NCBI GenBank assembly: GCA_002352485.1
Contig: DEIM01000215.1
Coordinates: 1-26,490 of the forward strand
Direction of reading: 5' to 3'
Length of the DNA: 26,490 nucleotides
From: Candidatus Dadabacteria bacterium UBA2774
GTDB taxonomy: Bacteria > Desulfobacterota_D > UBA1144 > Nemesobacterales > UBA2774
This document shows positions 8,127 through 14,414 of the stretch, in pieces; within the stretch, counting starts at the first letter, position 1, and each line of letters begins with the position of its first letter. The notes under the pieces were generated by a model. The model was given only the letters and a program-made list of their open reading frames with translations, had not been told where the DNA came from and searched no databases. The position numbers and the translations under genes were made by a program.

Positions 8127-8348
8127 ATGGGTTTAATATACGATACAGATAGACCGTCGGTGCTTTCTTCTTCCAACATCGGGAGCATCACAAAGTGTGA
8201 GTGCTGCGATTCATATAATCTGAGTCTTGGCTCTGTAACGCTGAGACTTGAGCATAAGTGCTTGCTTGCATTGACTCAGATGATCATAGAAGCGCTTGAA
8301 GTGAATTCGGCTAGAGAACAGGGGTATGAAATAAGAAAGCATTCTTAA
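8127..8348 (+). CDS. Small Cys-rich protein, probably Fur-regulated, function unknown
   Basis: The gene encodes 73 aa. Its core reads KCECCDSYNLSLGSVTLRL (about residues 24-42): a C-x-C-C cluster, then an alternating hydrophobic stretch, a further Cys (HKC) and an amphipathic helix LALTQMIIEAL. The start is strongly supported: CGGAGG at 8115-8120 sits six bases before the ATG, and a Fur-like site with -35 element lies about 55-100 bp upstream. The pattern recalls short Cys-pair proteins of Bacteroidota annotated as domains of unknown function (DUF6686-like); this is from memory and unsearched. The Cys cluster could bind metal or a cofactor, but no function can be assigned. The opposite-strand frame here has no comparable support. 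Confidence 0.72.
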   Translation: MGLIYDTDRPSVLSSSNIGSITKCECCDSYNLSLGSVTLRLEHKCLLALTQMIIEALEVNSAREQGYEIRKHS

Positions 8349-8383
8349 ATAATTACAGCATATTAACTTGCAAACTTAATATC

Positions 8384-8449
8384 ATGAGGAAGGGCGGCAT
8401 TTTTTAATGCCAAGCAGTCCTATTACCTTAGCTTGCCGCCTTTCTTCAT
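8384..8449. other. Long inverted repeat (16-bp stem) after the small Fur-linked gene
   Basis: Bases 8384-8399 pair with 8434-8449 over 16 consecutive positions: 14 Watson-Crick plus two G-U pairs in the + strand RNA. Inside it, 8396-8401 (GGCATT) can instead pair with 8406-8411 (AATGCC) around a TTTT loop, so part of the left arm can form either hairpin. It begins 36 bp after the stop at 8348. It may be a terminator or mRNA-stabilising element, although no clear U-run follows the long stem; a small RNA or palindromic repeat element is also possible. Confidence 0.6.
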
Positions 8450-8560
8450 ACCAATATAAACAAATAGGGAGGTAGGGCATGTTTAGATATTCTCATTTCT
8501 CAGATATTCGACCTTCCTTGCTCTGCTTCCCGATTTACTCTTTTTTAACCGGTTATTACT

Positions 8561-8631
8561 AATAATGAGAATGATTATCATTAATTGACAATGGTCTGTG
8601 TCCTGGTATGATGATAATGATAACGAAATTC
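8561..8631 (+). promoter_or_regulatory. Fur-regulated sigma-70 promoter of the porin operon
   Basis: A Fur-like 19-mer at 8561-8579, AATAATGAGAATGATTATC, matches the classical consensus at 16 of 19 positions and keeps near-complete dyad symmetry. Six bases on is TTGACA (8585-8590), a 16-bp spacer, and TATGAT (8607-8612), close to an ideal sigma-70 promoter. A second, weaker Fur-like element (8613-8631, 14/19, good only in its left half) covers the likely transcription start near 8620. Repressor at either site would block polymerase. The ATG at 8608 lies inside the -10 box, which rules it out as the porin start if this promoter is used. Confidence 0.75.
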
Positions 8632-8658
8632 ATAATAGAAAAAGGGGGGTTTTTGAGT

Positions 8659-10230
8659 ATGGTTAAGTTTGGTTCAATGATTGGTTTATTGGCTGCTCGC
8701 AGTGTTGTTTTTGCACTCTTGCTCTTGATACTTCCGACAATAGGCAGTAACTCAAAAGAGCTTGGTGAGAATCAGAAAGTATTCGCGGATGACTTGGCTC
8801 AGATACAAATTAATAGAGCCAAGCAAATACATAAACAAGCTGAGAGGCGGAATCAGGATAAAAATATTATTGTTGCTCAGAGGCTGAGTGATGATGAAAC
8901 GGAGACTCAGGACGAAAGGATTGAGCAGCTTGAGAAAAAGCTTGAGAGCGTTACGAATGAGCTTAGAGAGCTTAAAGCGGAGGGCACGCCTGATGATAGA
9001 TTAGTGTCCATAGAGGAAAAGTTAAACATACTTGCAGAAGAAATAGACAATATCAAGCAGTCATCTATTGTAGATGAACCCACTTATGAGGCTGTTTACG
9101 GCGCCGGCCCTGCGGCTTCAAAGGTCTATTTAAAAGACAGGGGGCTTTCTATCGGGGGTTACGGAGAATTAGTAGTTGGGCAGGTAAGAGAAGGTGAGGA
9201 TAATATAGTCGATGCTCAAAGAGTTGTCCTTTACTTCGGCTACAAATTTACCGAGAGGATTATCTTTAACTCCGAAATTGAATTTGAGCACGGAACTACT
9301 TCATCCAATCAGGATGGTAGATCGGGGTCGGTCTCAGCAGAGTTCGCGCTCCTTGATTTTTTACTGCTACCCGAGATTAATTTAAGAGGCGGTTTGTTGC
9401 TTGCACCCTTCGGGATCGTAAACGAAGTTCACGAGCCTACTACGTTTTTCGGAGTATTCAGGCCCTCAGTCGAAAGGGTTATCATTCCTACGACCTGGCG
9501 AGAAAACGGTCTAGGTATTTTCGGAGACATAGATCTCCAGAGTGCGGGCTCTATAAATTACAGGGCATATGTCATGAACAGTTTTGACGCACGGGGCTTC
9601 AGGGCATCTAATAACCGTAGTCTCAGGATTAAAGGTAACAGAGCTCTATTTAATAATGTCGCATTCGTAAGTAGGGTAGAGTACGAGCCTCTACCTTATG
9701 TTACTGTAGGGGGCTCAATATTTCTCGGCAACACTGGGCAAGACCAGGTGATTGAAAATGAAGAGTCTCCGTTTAACGGAGACAAATTCAAAGGCTTCTT
9801 CCAAATGTATGAGGGAGACGTGCAGCTTCAGTACAGAGGGTTTGAGGGTAGGGCGCTGGTTGTTTATACCTCCTTGGATGATGCCGAGAGGATTAACGCT
9901 CTCAATGATCTTACTGGGGACGACTCGGTAGGTGAGAATCAGTGGGGGTATTATCTGGTGGGTGGATATAACCTTCTCACGCTTGCAAATTTTACCAGTC
10001 AGTACGCACAGTACTTGGCCCCGTTTGTGAGATGGGAACAGTATGATTCTCAATCGAGCGTACCTTCGGGATTTGAGCGCAACCCGGCAAATGACAGGAG
10101 TGACCTTACTATAGGGCTTAATTATAAACCGATTCCAAACGTCGTTGTTAAGGTTGAGTACCAGTGGCTTGATAATCAGGCTAACGACTCACAGAACCAA
10201 TTTAACTTCGGACTTGGATATGTGTTTTAA
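8659..10230 (+). CDS. Outer-membrane beta-barrel porin with N-terminal coiled coil
   Basis: From the ATG at 8659 the protein is 523 aa; GGGGGG at 8644-8649 serves as Shine-Dalgarno. The frame is open to 8608, but that ATG lies in the probable -10 box. Residues 1-30 (or to about 43) form a signal peptide, with SVVFALLLLILPTIGS as hydrophobic core. Residues about 83-134 are a predicted coiled coil (QDERIEQLEKKLESVTNELR). From about 160 the protein alternates polar and hydrophobic residues, beginning RGLSIGGYGELVVGQ, and ends NFGLGYVF with a terminal Phe, the classic barrel-assembly signal. It resembles phosphate-selective-type (OprO/P-like) porins with a coiled-coil head; the substrate is unknown. 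Its Fur-type promoter suggests expression under iron limitation. Confidence 0.85.
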   Translation: MVKFGSMIGLLAARSVVFALLLLILPTIGSNSKELGENQKVFADDLAQIQINRAKQIHKQAERRNQDKNIIVAQRLSDDETETQDERIEQLEKKLESVTNELRELKAEGTPDDRLVSIEEKLNILAEEIDNIKQSSIVDEPTYEAVYGAGPAASKVYLKDRGLSIGGYGELVVGQVREGEDNIVDAQRVVLYFGYKFTERIIFNSEIEFEHGTTSSNQDGRSGSVSAEFALLDFLLLPEINLRGGLLLAPFGIVNEVHEPTTFFGVFRPSVERVIIPTTWRENGLGIFGDIDLQSAGSINYRAYVMNSFDARGFRASNNRSLRIKGNRALFNNVAFVSRVEYEPLPYVTVGGSIFLGNTGQDQVIENEESPFNGDKFKGFFQMYEGDVQLQYRGFEGRALVVYTSLDDAERINALNDLTGDDSVGENQWGYYLVGGYNLLTLANFTSQYAQYLAPFVRWEQYDSQSSVPSGFERNPANDRSDLTIGLNYKPIPNVVVKVEYQWLDNQANDSQNQFNFGLGYVF

Positions 10231-10251
10231 ACCTGGTTAAATATACATGCT

Positions 10252-10294
10252 CAGAGGGGGCTTAGAGCGCTATGTTCTATTCCCCCTCTGTTTT
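10252..10294 (+). terminator. Terminator-like hairpin between the porin and FMN-binding genes
   Basis: A perfect 9-bp stem pairs CAGAGGGGG (10252-10260) with CCCCCTCTG (10282-10290) around a 21-base loop, followed by TTTT. It starts 22 bp after the porin stop and ends about 20 bp before the FMN-protein ATG. It could partly terminate porin transcription or protect the porin mRNA 3' end, giving unequal expression within one operon. The large loop and short T-run make it weaker than the terminator at 2731. Confidence 0.5.
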
Positions 10295-10312
10295 CTATTT
10301 ACGGTAATTGAT

Positions 10313-10882
10313 ATGATTAAAATATTGTTAACATTGGTGTTGATCTTGCTTCCATTAAGCTTTGCGCCTGATTCAGAAGCCAAGGTGTTTATGAAAAGGG
10401 ACGAGGCTTTAAAGACAGCTTTCCCCAATGCCGATAGTATTGAGAAGAATAAGATCTTTTTGAATAATGAGCAGGTGGAGGAGATTGAGTCTCTCTCTAA
10501 AGCTAAGCTCGATTCAAGGCTATATGTAATTTATGAAGGCAAGAAGGGGAGTGAGTCTCTGGGTTATGCTATAATAGATACTCATCATTTGAGAACTAAG
10601 TCTGAGACTGTGATGTTTGTTATTAATCCGGACGGGACATTAAGACAGGCAGAGATTCTTGCGTTTTTTGAACCGCCCGAGTATATGGCAGGAGATAAGT
10701 GGATGGATTTATTTGATGATAAGGGAATTGAGAATAATTCACTTAAGCTTGGAAAAGACATACCTAACATTACTGGGGCTACTATAACAGCTAACTCACT
10801 GACAAGCTCAATAAGGAGAGTGCTTGCTGTATTTAATGTAGCTACGGATAACGGTCTCCTATTTAGCGAAGCGGGTAATTAA
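10313..10882 (+). CDS. Exported FMN-binding domain protein, probable covalent flavoprotein
   Basis: The protein is 189 aa from the ATG at 10313. Residues 1-23 are a signal peptide (MIKILLTLVLILLPLSFAPD, then SEA-K). The C-terminal half is an FMN-binding domain of the RnfG/NqrC type: YAIIDTHHLRTKSETVMFVI (about 85-104) and NITGATITANSLTSSIRRVL (152-171). In that family the last Thr of S/T-G-A-T is joined to FMN by ApbE, so T157 is the predicted site; the usual Asp three residues before the S/T is Pro here. The frame extends to 10247, but that part encodes the hairpin and lacks a ribosome site. It follows the porin gene and abuts a membrane-protein gene, so it may move electrons in the periplasm. 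Confidence 0.82.
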   Translation: MIKILLTLVLILLPLSFAPDSEAKVFMKRDEALKTAFPNADSIEKNKIFLNNEQVEEIESLSKAKLDSRLYVIYEGKKGSESLGYAIIDTHHLRTKSETVMFVINPDGTLRQAEILAFFEPPEYMAGDKWMDLFDDKGIENNSLKLGKDIPNITGATITANSLTSSIRRVLAVFNVATDNGLLFSEAGN

Positions 10883-10883
10883 G

Positions 10884-11372
10884 TTGCGGTTCTTCATATC
10901 ACCAGACATCTCAAAAAACAGCCTTTTAAAGATTATTATAGTTTTTACCGTTCTTTTCTTTGTGTTCCTCTGGATTACCAATTTACTTCTTTACCTCCAG
11001 GTCGGTTTCAGCTATGAGTCTGTTGTAGAGTACTACAGGGGATCTGAGGAAAGCTTCAGACAGCCAAGAAGCTATCTTGGTATGCTTGAAGAGGCTCATT
11101 TTCACTTTTTCTCTATGGCGATTATTTTGGTTACTCTAAACCACCTTATTCTATTTACGCCTATAAGCGGCTTTTGGAAGCTGGTACTGATTGTCAGCTC
11201 TTTTGCTTCAGCGTTTGGCGATATAGCCGGAGGCTGGCTTGTACGTTATGTTAGCCCCGAGTTTGCCTACTTTAAGATCGCTTCACTTCTTGTTCTACAA
11301 ATTTCTCTTGCTGCATTGATGGTAATTGTAGTTTGGTACCTGTACAGCAAGCAGAAGAGTACTTACCGTTAA
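10884..11372 (+). CDS. Four-helix inner-membrane protein, function unknown
   Basis: A 162-aa protein starting with TTG one base after the FMN-protein stop, so translation is probably coupled. Four hydrophobic segments are visible, at about residues 13-38 (IIIVFTVLFFVFLWITNLLL), 72-90, 97-115 and 128-152. A loop with EEAHFHF lies just before helix 2, which ends in LNHL; three His near the membrane could ligate heme or metal, though this is inference. The second loop carries FGDIAGGWLVRYVSPEF. No named family is recognised. Its fixed position after an exported flavoprotein suggests a membrane partner for electron transfer or iron handling. Confidence 0.75.
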   Translation: MRFFISPDISKNSLLKIIIVFTVLFFVFLWITNLLLYLQVGFSYESVVEYYRGSEESFRQPRSYLGMLEEAHFHFFSMAIILVTLNHLILFTPISGFWKLVLIVSSFASAFGDIAGGWLVRYVSPEFAYFKIASLLVLQISLAALMVIVVWYLYSKQKSTYR

Positions 11373-11485
11373 ACAGACTTGTCTATCTCTTGTGGATGTT
11401 AACCCTTAACTCCATTTAAAAATATACTCCACAATGCCAGAAAGTGTCACATTGTAATAGCAAATGACGTATAATGTCTATAGAT

Positions 11486-11522
11486 AGTGCAATTTGGCAC
11501 TCCATGTGCATTATTTGGCACA
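11486..11522 (+). promoter_or_regulatory. GTGC/GCAC inverted repeats, possible enhancer-binding-protein site
   Basis: Two imperfectly spaced dyads occur in tandem: AGTGC, 6 bp, GCACT (11486-11501) and TGTGC, 8 bp, GCACA (11505-11522). They lie roughly 100-135 bp upstream of the sigma-54-like element, where activators of that class usually bind. The same stretch also reads TGGCAC, 5 bp, GTGC (11495-11509), itself near the -24/-12 consensus, so it could instead be a second promoter. Confidence 0.35.
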
Positions 11523-11619
11523 CTTTGACATTTTCTTGTATTCTCTGTTTGGCTCAATAATTCTTCATAATAAGGGACTTACACAGAAAACCTTAAGTAG
11601 CTTCTATAATTCTATATAG

Positions 11620-11636
11620 TTGGTATACATTTTGCA
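11620..11636 (+). promoter_or_regulatory. Sigma-54-like (-24/-12) promoter of the riboswitch leader
   Basis: TTGG (11620-11623) and TTGCA (11632-11636) are placed so that the GG and GC dinucleotides are 12 bp apart, the exact RpoN geometry; the -24 box has TTGGTAT rather than TTGGCAC. The start site would be near 11647, about 35 bases before the aptamer. A competing sigma-70 reading exists (TTGGTA, 16 bp, TATATG at 11642-11647), so the sigma class is not settled. Confidence 0.45.
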
Positions 11637-11681
11637 CTATATATATGTAGATTAGATAGATTAGCGTTTATTTAAGCTTAA

Positions 11682-11782
11682 TCCTAATCGAAAAGGCAAA
11701 CCATTCGAAAGTATGGGACGCAAAGCCTTTGACCTAAGTGCTCGGAGTAAAGCATATGGTGGACGGGTTGCCGAAATTAGGA
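11682..11782 (+). ncRNA. Cyclic di-GMP class I (GEMM-I) riboswitch aptamer
   Basis: The region carries the GEMM-I hallmarks in order. The 5' strand GGCAAACC (11695-11702) pairs with GGGTTGCC (11765-11772). A GAAA tetraloop hairpin, CCATTCGAAAGTATGG (11701-11716), is followed by GACGCAAAGCC (11718-11728). The 11-nt tetraloop receptor halves are CCTAAG and TATGG at 11733-11738 and 11755-11759. An outer 7-bp helix (11682-11688 with 11776-11782) closes the fold. Aligned by eye with the Vibrio Vc2 aptamer, the ligand-contacting position 20 is G (11695) and position 47 is A, which favours c-di-GMP over cyclic AMP-GMP. It sits 114 bp before the beta-helix protein start. Confidence 0.93.
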
Positions 11783-11852
11783 CGATGAATTCAAAGTTTT
11801 ATCTTCCTATATCGATTACCCCATATTACATACCCACCAGGTCTTTGTCTAA

Positions 11853-11891
11853 GCCTTCACTTTCGAGGATGGAAAGGTACTTAAAGGAGGC
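11853..11891 (+). promoter_or_regulatory. Candidate expression platform: hairpin covering the ribosome-binding site
   Basis: GCCTTC (11853-11858) can pair with GGAGGC (11886-11891), which contains the Shine-Dalgarno AAAGGAGG of the gene at 11897. An inner stem CTTTC (11860-11864) with GAAAG (11872-11876) would support it. GCCTT can alternatively pair with AAGGC (11693-11697) in the 5' strand of aptamer helix P1, so ligand binding could release GCCTT to mask the ribosome site. This predicts control of translation, with c-di-GMP as an off signal; found by eye, not by energy calculation. Confidence 0.35.
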
Positions 11892-11896
11892 ACAAA

Positions 11897-14230
11897 ATGA
11901 GATACAACTTTCAGGCAGCCAAACTCATCTTAGGATTCTTTTTGTTTTGTATATTTATGTTTACCTCTACATTGGCTTTTTCAGAAGTAATTGAGTTATC
12001 ACCTTCTCTGGATACTTTTGTAAGCAGTAAAAGAGTAAGAAGCAATTATGAGTCAAATAAATATGTGGTGCTTAGCGAGAGCAAGAGAACTGATAGGTAC
12101 GGTCTCATTAAATTCGGTATAGATGAAATCCCTCAGGGCTCAAATATACAAAGCGCTAAATTATTAGTTTTCGTTACTTCTAGGCGTAACTACAATAACA
12201 TCTTAACTGTTTCTGAAGCACTAGAAGATTGGAATGAATCCACAACATGGTCTAATAGACCGGATATATCGTCACTAAGCGAAGACAGTATCTCTATTAA
12301 TTCTGACCGGGATTACTATGAATTAGATGTTACGGAGATTGTTCAAGATTGGGTTGACGGTACAATCGACAATAACGGTTTGTATTTAACAATAAGTCAT
12401 GGGTACGTTTATATATACAGCAGTGATAATAGTTCCAATCAGCCGATATTAAATGTTATCTATGACTCCTCTGGTTCATCATCTGCACCAGAGCCTCAGC
12501 CGGAGCCTGCGCCTCCGACACCAACACCTGCACCACAGCCTCAGCCGGAGCCTACACCAGCGCCTCCGGCACCGACGCCCCCACCACCGGGAGGAGCTGT
12601 ACTTTCCCAATTTGATCCGGGCAATTCAGGTAAAAATAGAATACATGTAACCGGAGCTCCTCCGGACGCTCTTGTGAGGCTTGAGTACGCATTCTCAGAC
12701 GGTACGAAAGTCATTTCCGGCTCTGTATGCGATGGCGAGGTACTTAACTTGGGTTCTAGCCAGAGTTTAGGTAAGGTAAGAGCGGATGGGTCGGGAAATG
12801 CGACATTTAGCGTATACCTGCGAAGCAGAAGCTTCTCGGGAAAGACCATGCACGTACAGGCGCGGGTGGAGAGCAGTGTATGTGATATTACGAATAAAGT
12901 GGTACAGGTTATAGACGGGCAGAGTGATCCGAGTCCGACGCCTCCACAGCCAACACCGGCACCTACACCAACACCTCAGCCTGAGCCTACACCCCAACCA
13001 AGTCCCGTTGAGGTACAGCCGGACACGGGAGTTTCTGACGCTCCGCTTTCCCCGGCTAATAAGAGGGTGATCGTCGTATCAATAGATGGTGATGGTGACT
13101 ACAGAACTATAAGTGATGCAATCGATTCTACCGTCCCAGGTGACACCATACTGGTAAAAGACGGTATATATGTTGAGCGCGTGAATTTAAATACGAGCGG
13201 TACAAGAGAGCTCCCGATTGCCCTAATGAATTATCCTGGTCATAGTCCGGTTATAGATCCGGGCGGCGGGGAATATCCTTCCAATTGCTGTCCTTCAGGA
13301 GGTACTCAGAGGGTTGAAGTAAATGCGGAATGGCTGATTATTGAGGGATTTGAGATACGCTACGGCTGGGAAGGAATCAAAATCTACAAAGGCCACAACA
13401 CGATTCGCGGTAACTGGATACATCATAATAGTTACGGAGGTATTCTTGTAGTATCTACGAGTGATGTATTTATCAGTAAGAACACTATAGAGAAAAACGG
13501 TATTGAGGAGGGGTCCTGCATAAATCCATCTACTGGACAGAGGAATTCCAAGAACTGCCACGCTATATATCTGAGCGAATTCTTTTGTAATGGTATGGCA
13601 AATAACACAATCAGTGGCAACTTAATAAGCAATCACGGTGGTATCGGTATACAGTGGAATGCTTCTGAGTGCGGTTCGGGGGGTGTTATAAGGAACACGC
13701 TTGTGGAAAACAACATACTTGAAAACAATTCATGGGGTATGGCTTTGTATTATAATACCGAGGACAGCCTCATCGTGAATAATACTTTTGTGATTGAGAA
13801 TTATCCATCTACAAACGCTAGCGACCATACATTTGTAGGTATATACGGTAGCGTGAACAACATTTTTATGAACAATATATTCCAGAGCTCAAGAGACGAC
13901 GTTATGGGGTTAGTGGTTTATGACTCTGAGTCTAAGCAGAATACCTATGATCACAATCTTTGGAATGTGGAATACGAATGGTGGGTATGGGAAGGTAACT
14001 GGAGAAGTGATTTTCAGAATTACCAGAATGTGAGCGGCTGGGATGATAACGGAATTACAAACGCCAATCCTGGATTCTTCGACCTGGGTGGTGATTATCA
14101 TATAACCTCTAACTCGCAAGCTAAGAACAGCGGAAATAACAAAAACTGTGCACTCGGTGATATAGATGATGAGAAAAGAAAAGCTTCGGCTGAGGACGTT
14201 TGCGACATAGGAGCAGACGAAAACTATTAG
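11897..14230 (+). CDS. Secreted DNRLRE / parallel beta-helix protein under c-di-GMP riboswitch control
   Basis: The 777-aa protein has AAAGGAGG (11883-11890) six bases before its ATG. Residues 1-28 are a signal peptide. Residues about 30-190 resemble a DNRLRE/CBM96-like domain: LSPSLDTFVSSKRVRSNY, GLIKFGIDEIPQGSNIQSAK, then TVSEALEDWNESTTW and VTEIVQDWVDG. A Pro-rich linker (about 197-232) precedes a beta domain with two Cys (233-340), then a second Pro/Thr linker (343-370). Residues about 388-777 form a right-handed beta-helix with PbH1-type repeats (YRTISDAIDSTVPGDTILV, ENNSWGMALYYNTEDSLIVN) and a CDIGADENY ending. Such folds occur in polysaccharide lyases and epimerases, but no catalytic residues can be assigned. 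It may bind, cut or remodel the neighbouring cluster's polymer. Confidence 0.88.
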   Translation: MRYNFQAAKLILGFFLFCIFMFTSTLAFSEVIELSPSLDTFVSSKRVRSNYESNKYVVLSESKRTDRYGLIKFGIDEIPQGSNIQSAKLLVFVTSRRNYNNILTVSEALEDWNESTTWSNRPDISSLSEDSISINSDRDYYELDVTEIVQDWVDGTIDNNGLYLTISHGYVYIYSSDNSSNQPILNVIYDSSGSSSAPEPQPEPAPPTPTPAPQPQPEPTPAPPAPTPPPPGGAVLSQFDPGNSGKNRIHVTGAPPDALVRLEYAFSDGTKVISGSVCDGEVLNLGSSQSLGKVRADGSGNATFSVYLRSRSFSGKTMHVQARVESSVCDITNKVVQVIDGQSDPSPTPPQPTPAPTPTPQPEPTPQPSPVEVQPDTGVSDAPLSPANKRVIVVSIDGDGDYRTISDAIDSTVPGDTILVKDGIYVERVNLNTSGTRELPIALMNYPGHSPVIDPGGGEYPSNCCPSGGTQRVEVNAEWLIIEGFEIRYGWEGIKIYKGHNTIRGNWIHHNSYGGILVVSTSDVFISKNTIEKNGIEEGSCINPSTGQRNSKNCHAIYLSEFFCNGMANNTISGNLISNHGGIGIQWNASECGSGGVIRNTLVENNILENNSWGMALYYNTEDSLIVNNTFVIENYPSTNASDHTFVGIYGSVNNIFMNNIFQSSRDDVMGLVVYDSESKQNTYDHNLWNVEYEWWVWEGNWRSDFQNYQNVSGWDDNGITNANPGFFDLGGDYHITSNSQAKNSGNNKNCALGDIDDEKRKASAEDVCDIGADENY

Positions 14231-14414
14231 AAATAGGTATTAAAAATCTAGAGTAATATTTTGATGTTAATTAGAACGCTTGGCATATAATACTGTGCCC
14301 TGGTAAAGAAAAGCGTATAAAAGATGTGACTTAAGAGAGTAAAAGGGTTATGTTCTTTCGGCGAGGATTGATAATTAAGAACGCTAGTCAGAAGAACTGT
14401 TGTAAGTGTCTTAG

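Larger units (their letters stand above)
11373..11896. other. 524-bp regulatory leader without a protein gene
   Basis: Nothing convincingly coding lies between the membrane-protein stop and the ATG at 11897. From left to right it holds GTGC/GCAC inverted repeats (11486-11522), a sigma-54-like element (11620-11636), a c-di-GMP riboswitch aptamer (11682-11782) and a possible ribosome-site-sequestering hairpin (11853-11891). A 93-codon open frame from 11713 runs through the aptamer and is rejected as a gene. No terminator for the upstream operon is evident. Confidence 0.8.

Noticed and set aside
8608..8658. N-terminal extension of the porin from the ATG at 8608
   Set aside because: This ATG is inside the TATGAT -10 box, whereas the ATG at 8659 has a G-rich Shine-Dalgarno and a proper signal peptide.
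10247..10312. N-terminal extension of the FMN-binding protein
   Set aside because: The extra codons coincide with the 10252-10290 hairpin, and the signal peptide begins at the internal Met.
11713..11994. 93-codon open frame starting inside the leader
   Set aside because: Its first third is the GEMM-I aptamer, it lacks a ribosome-binding site and it overlaps the true start of the beta-helix gene in another frame.
12453..12997. Pro/Arg/His-rich frames overlapping the linker of the beta-helix protein
   Set aside because: They are produced by the repetitive CCT/CCA-rich linker DNA in other frames.
14231..14414. Possible terminator or RNA in the gap between convergent genes
   Set aside because: Only short inverted matches (for example GTTCTT with AAGAAC) were found, without a G/C-rich stem and T-run.
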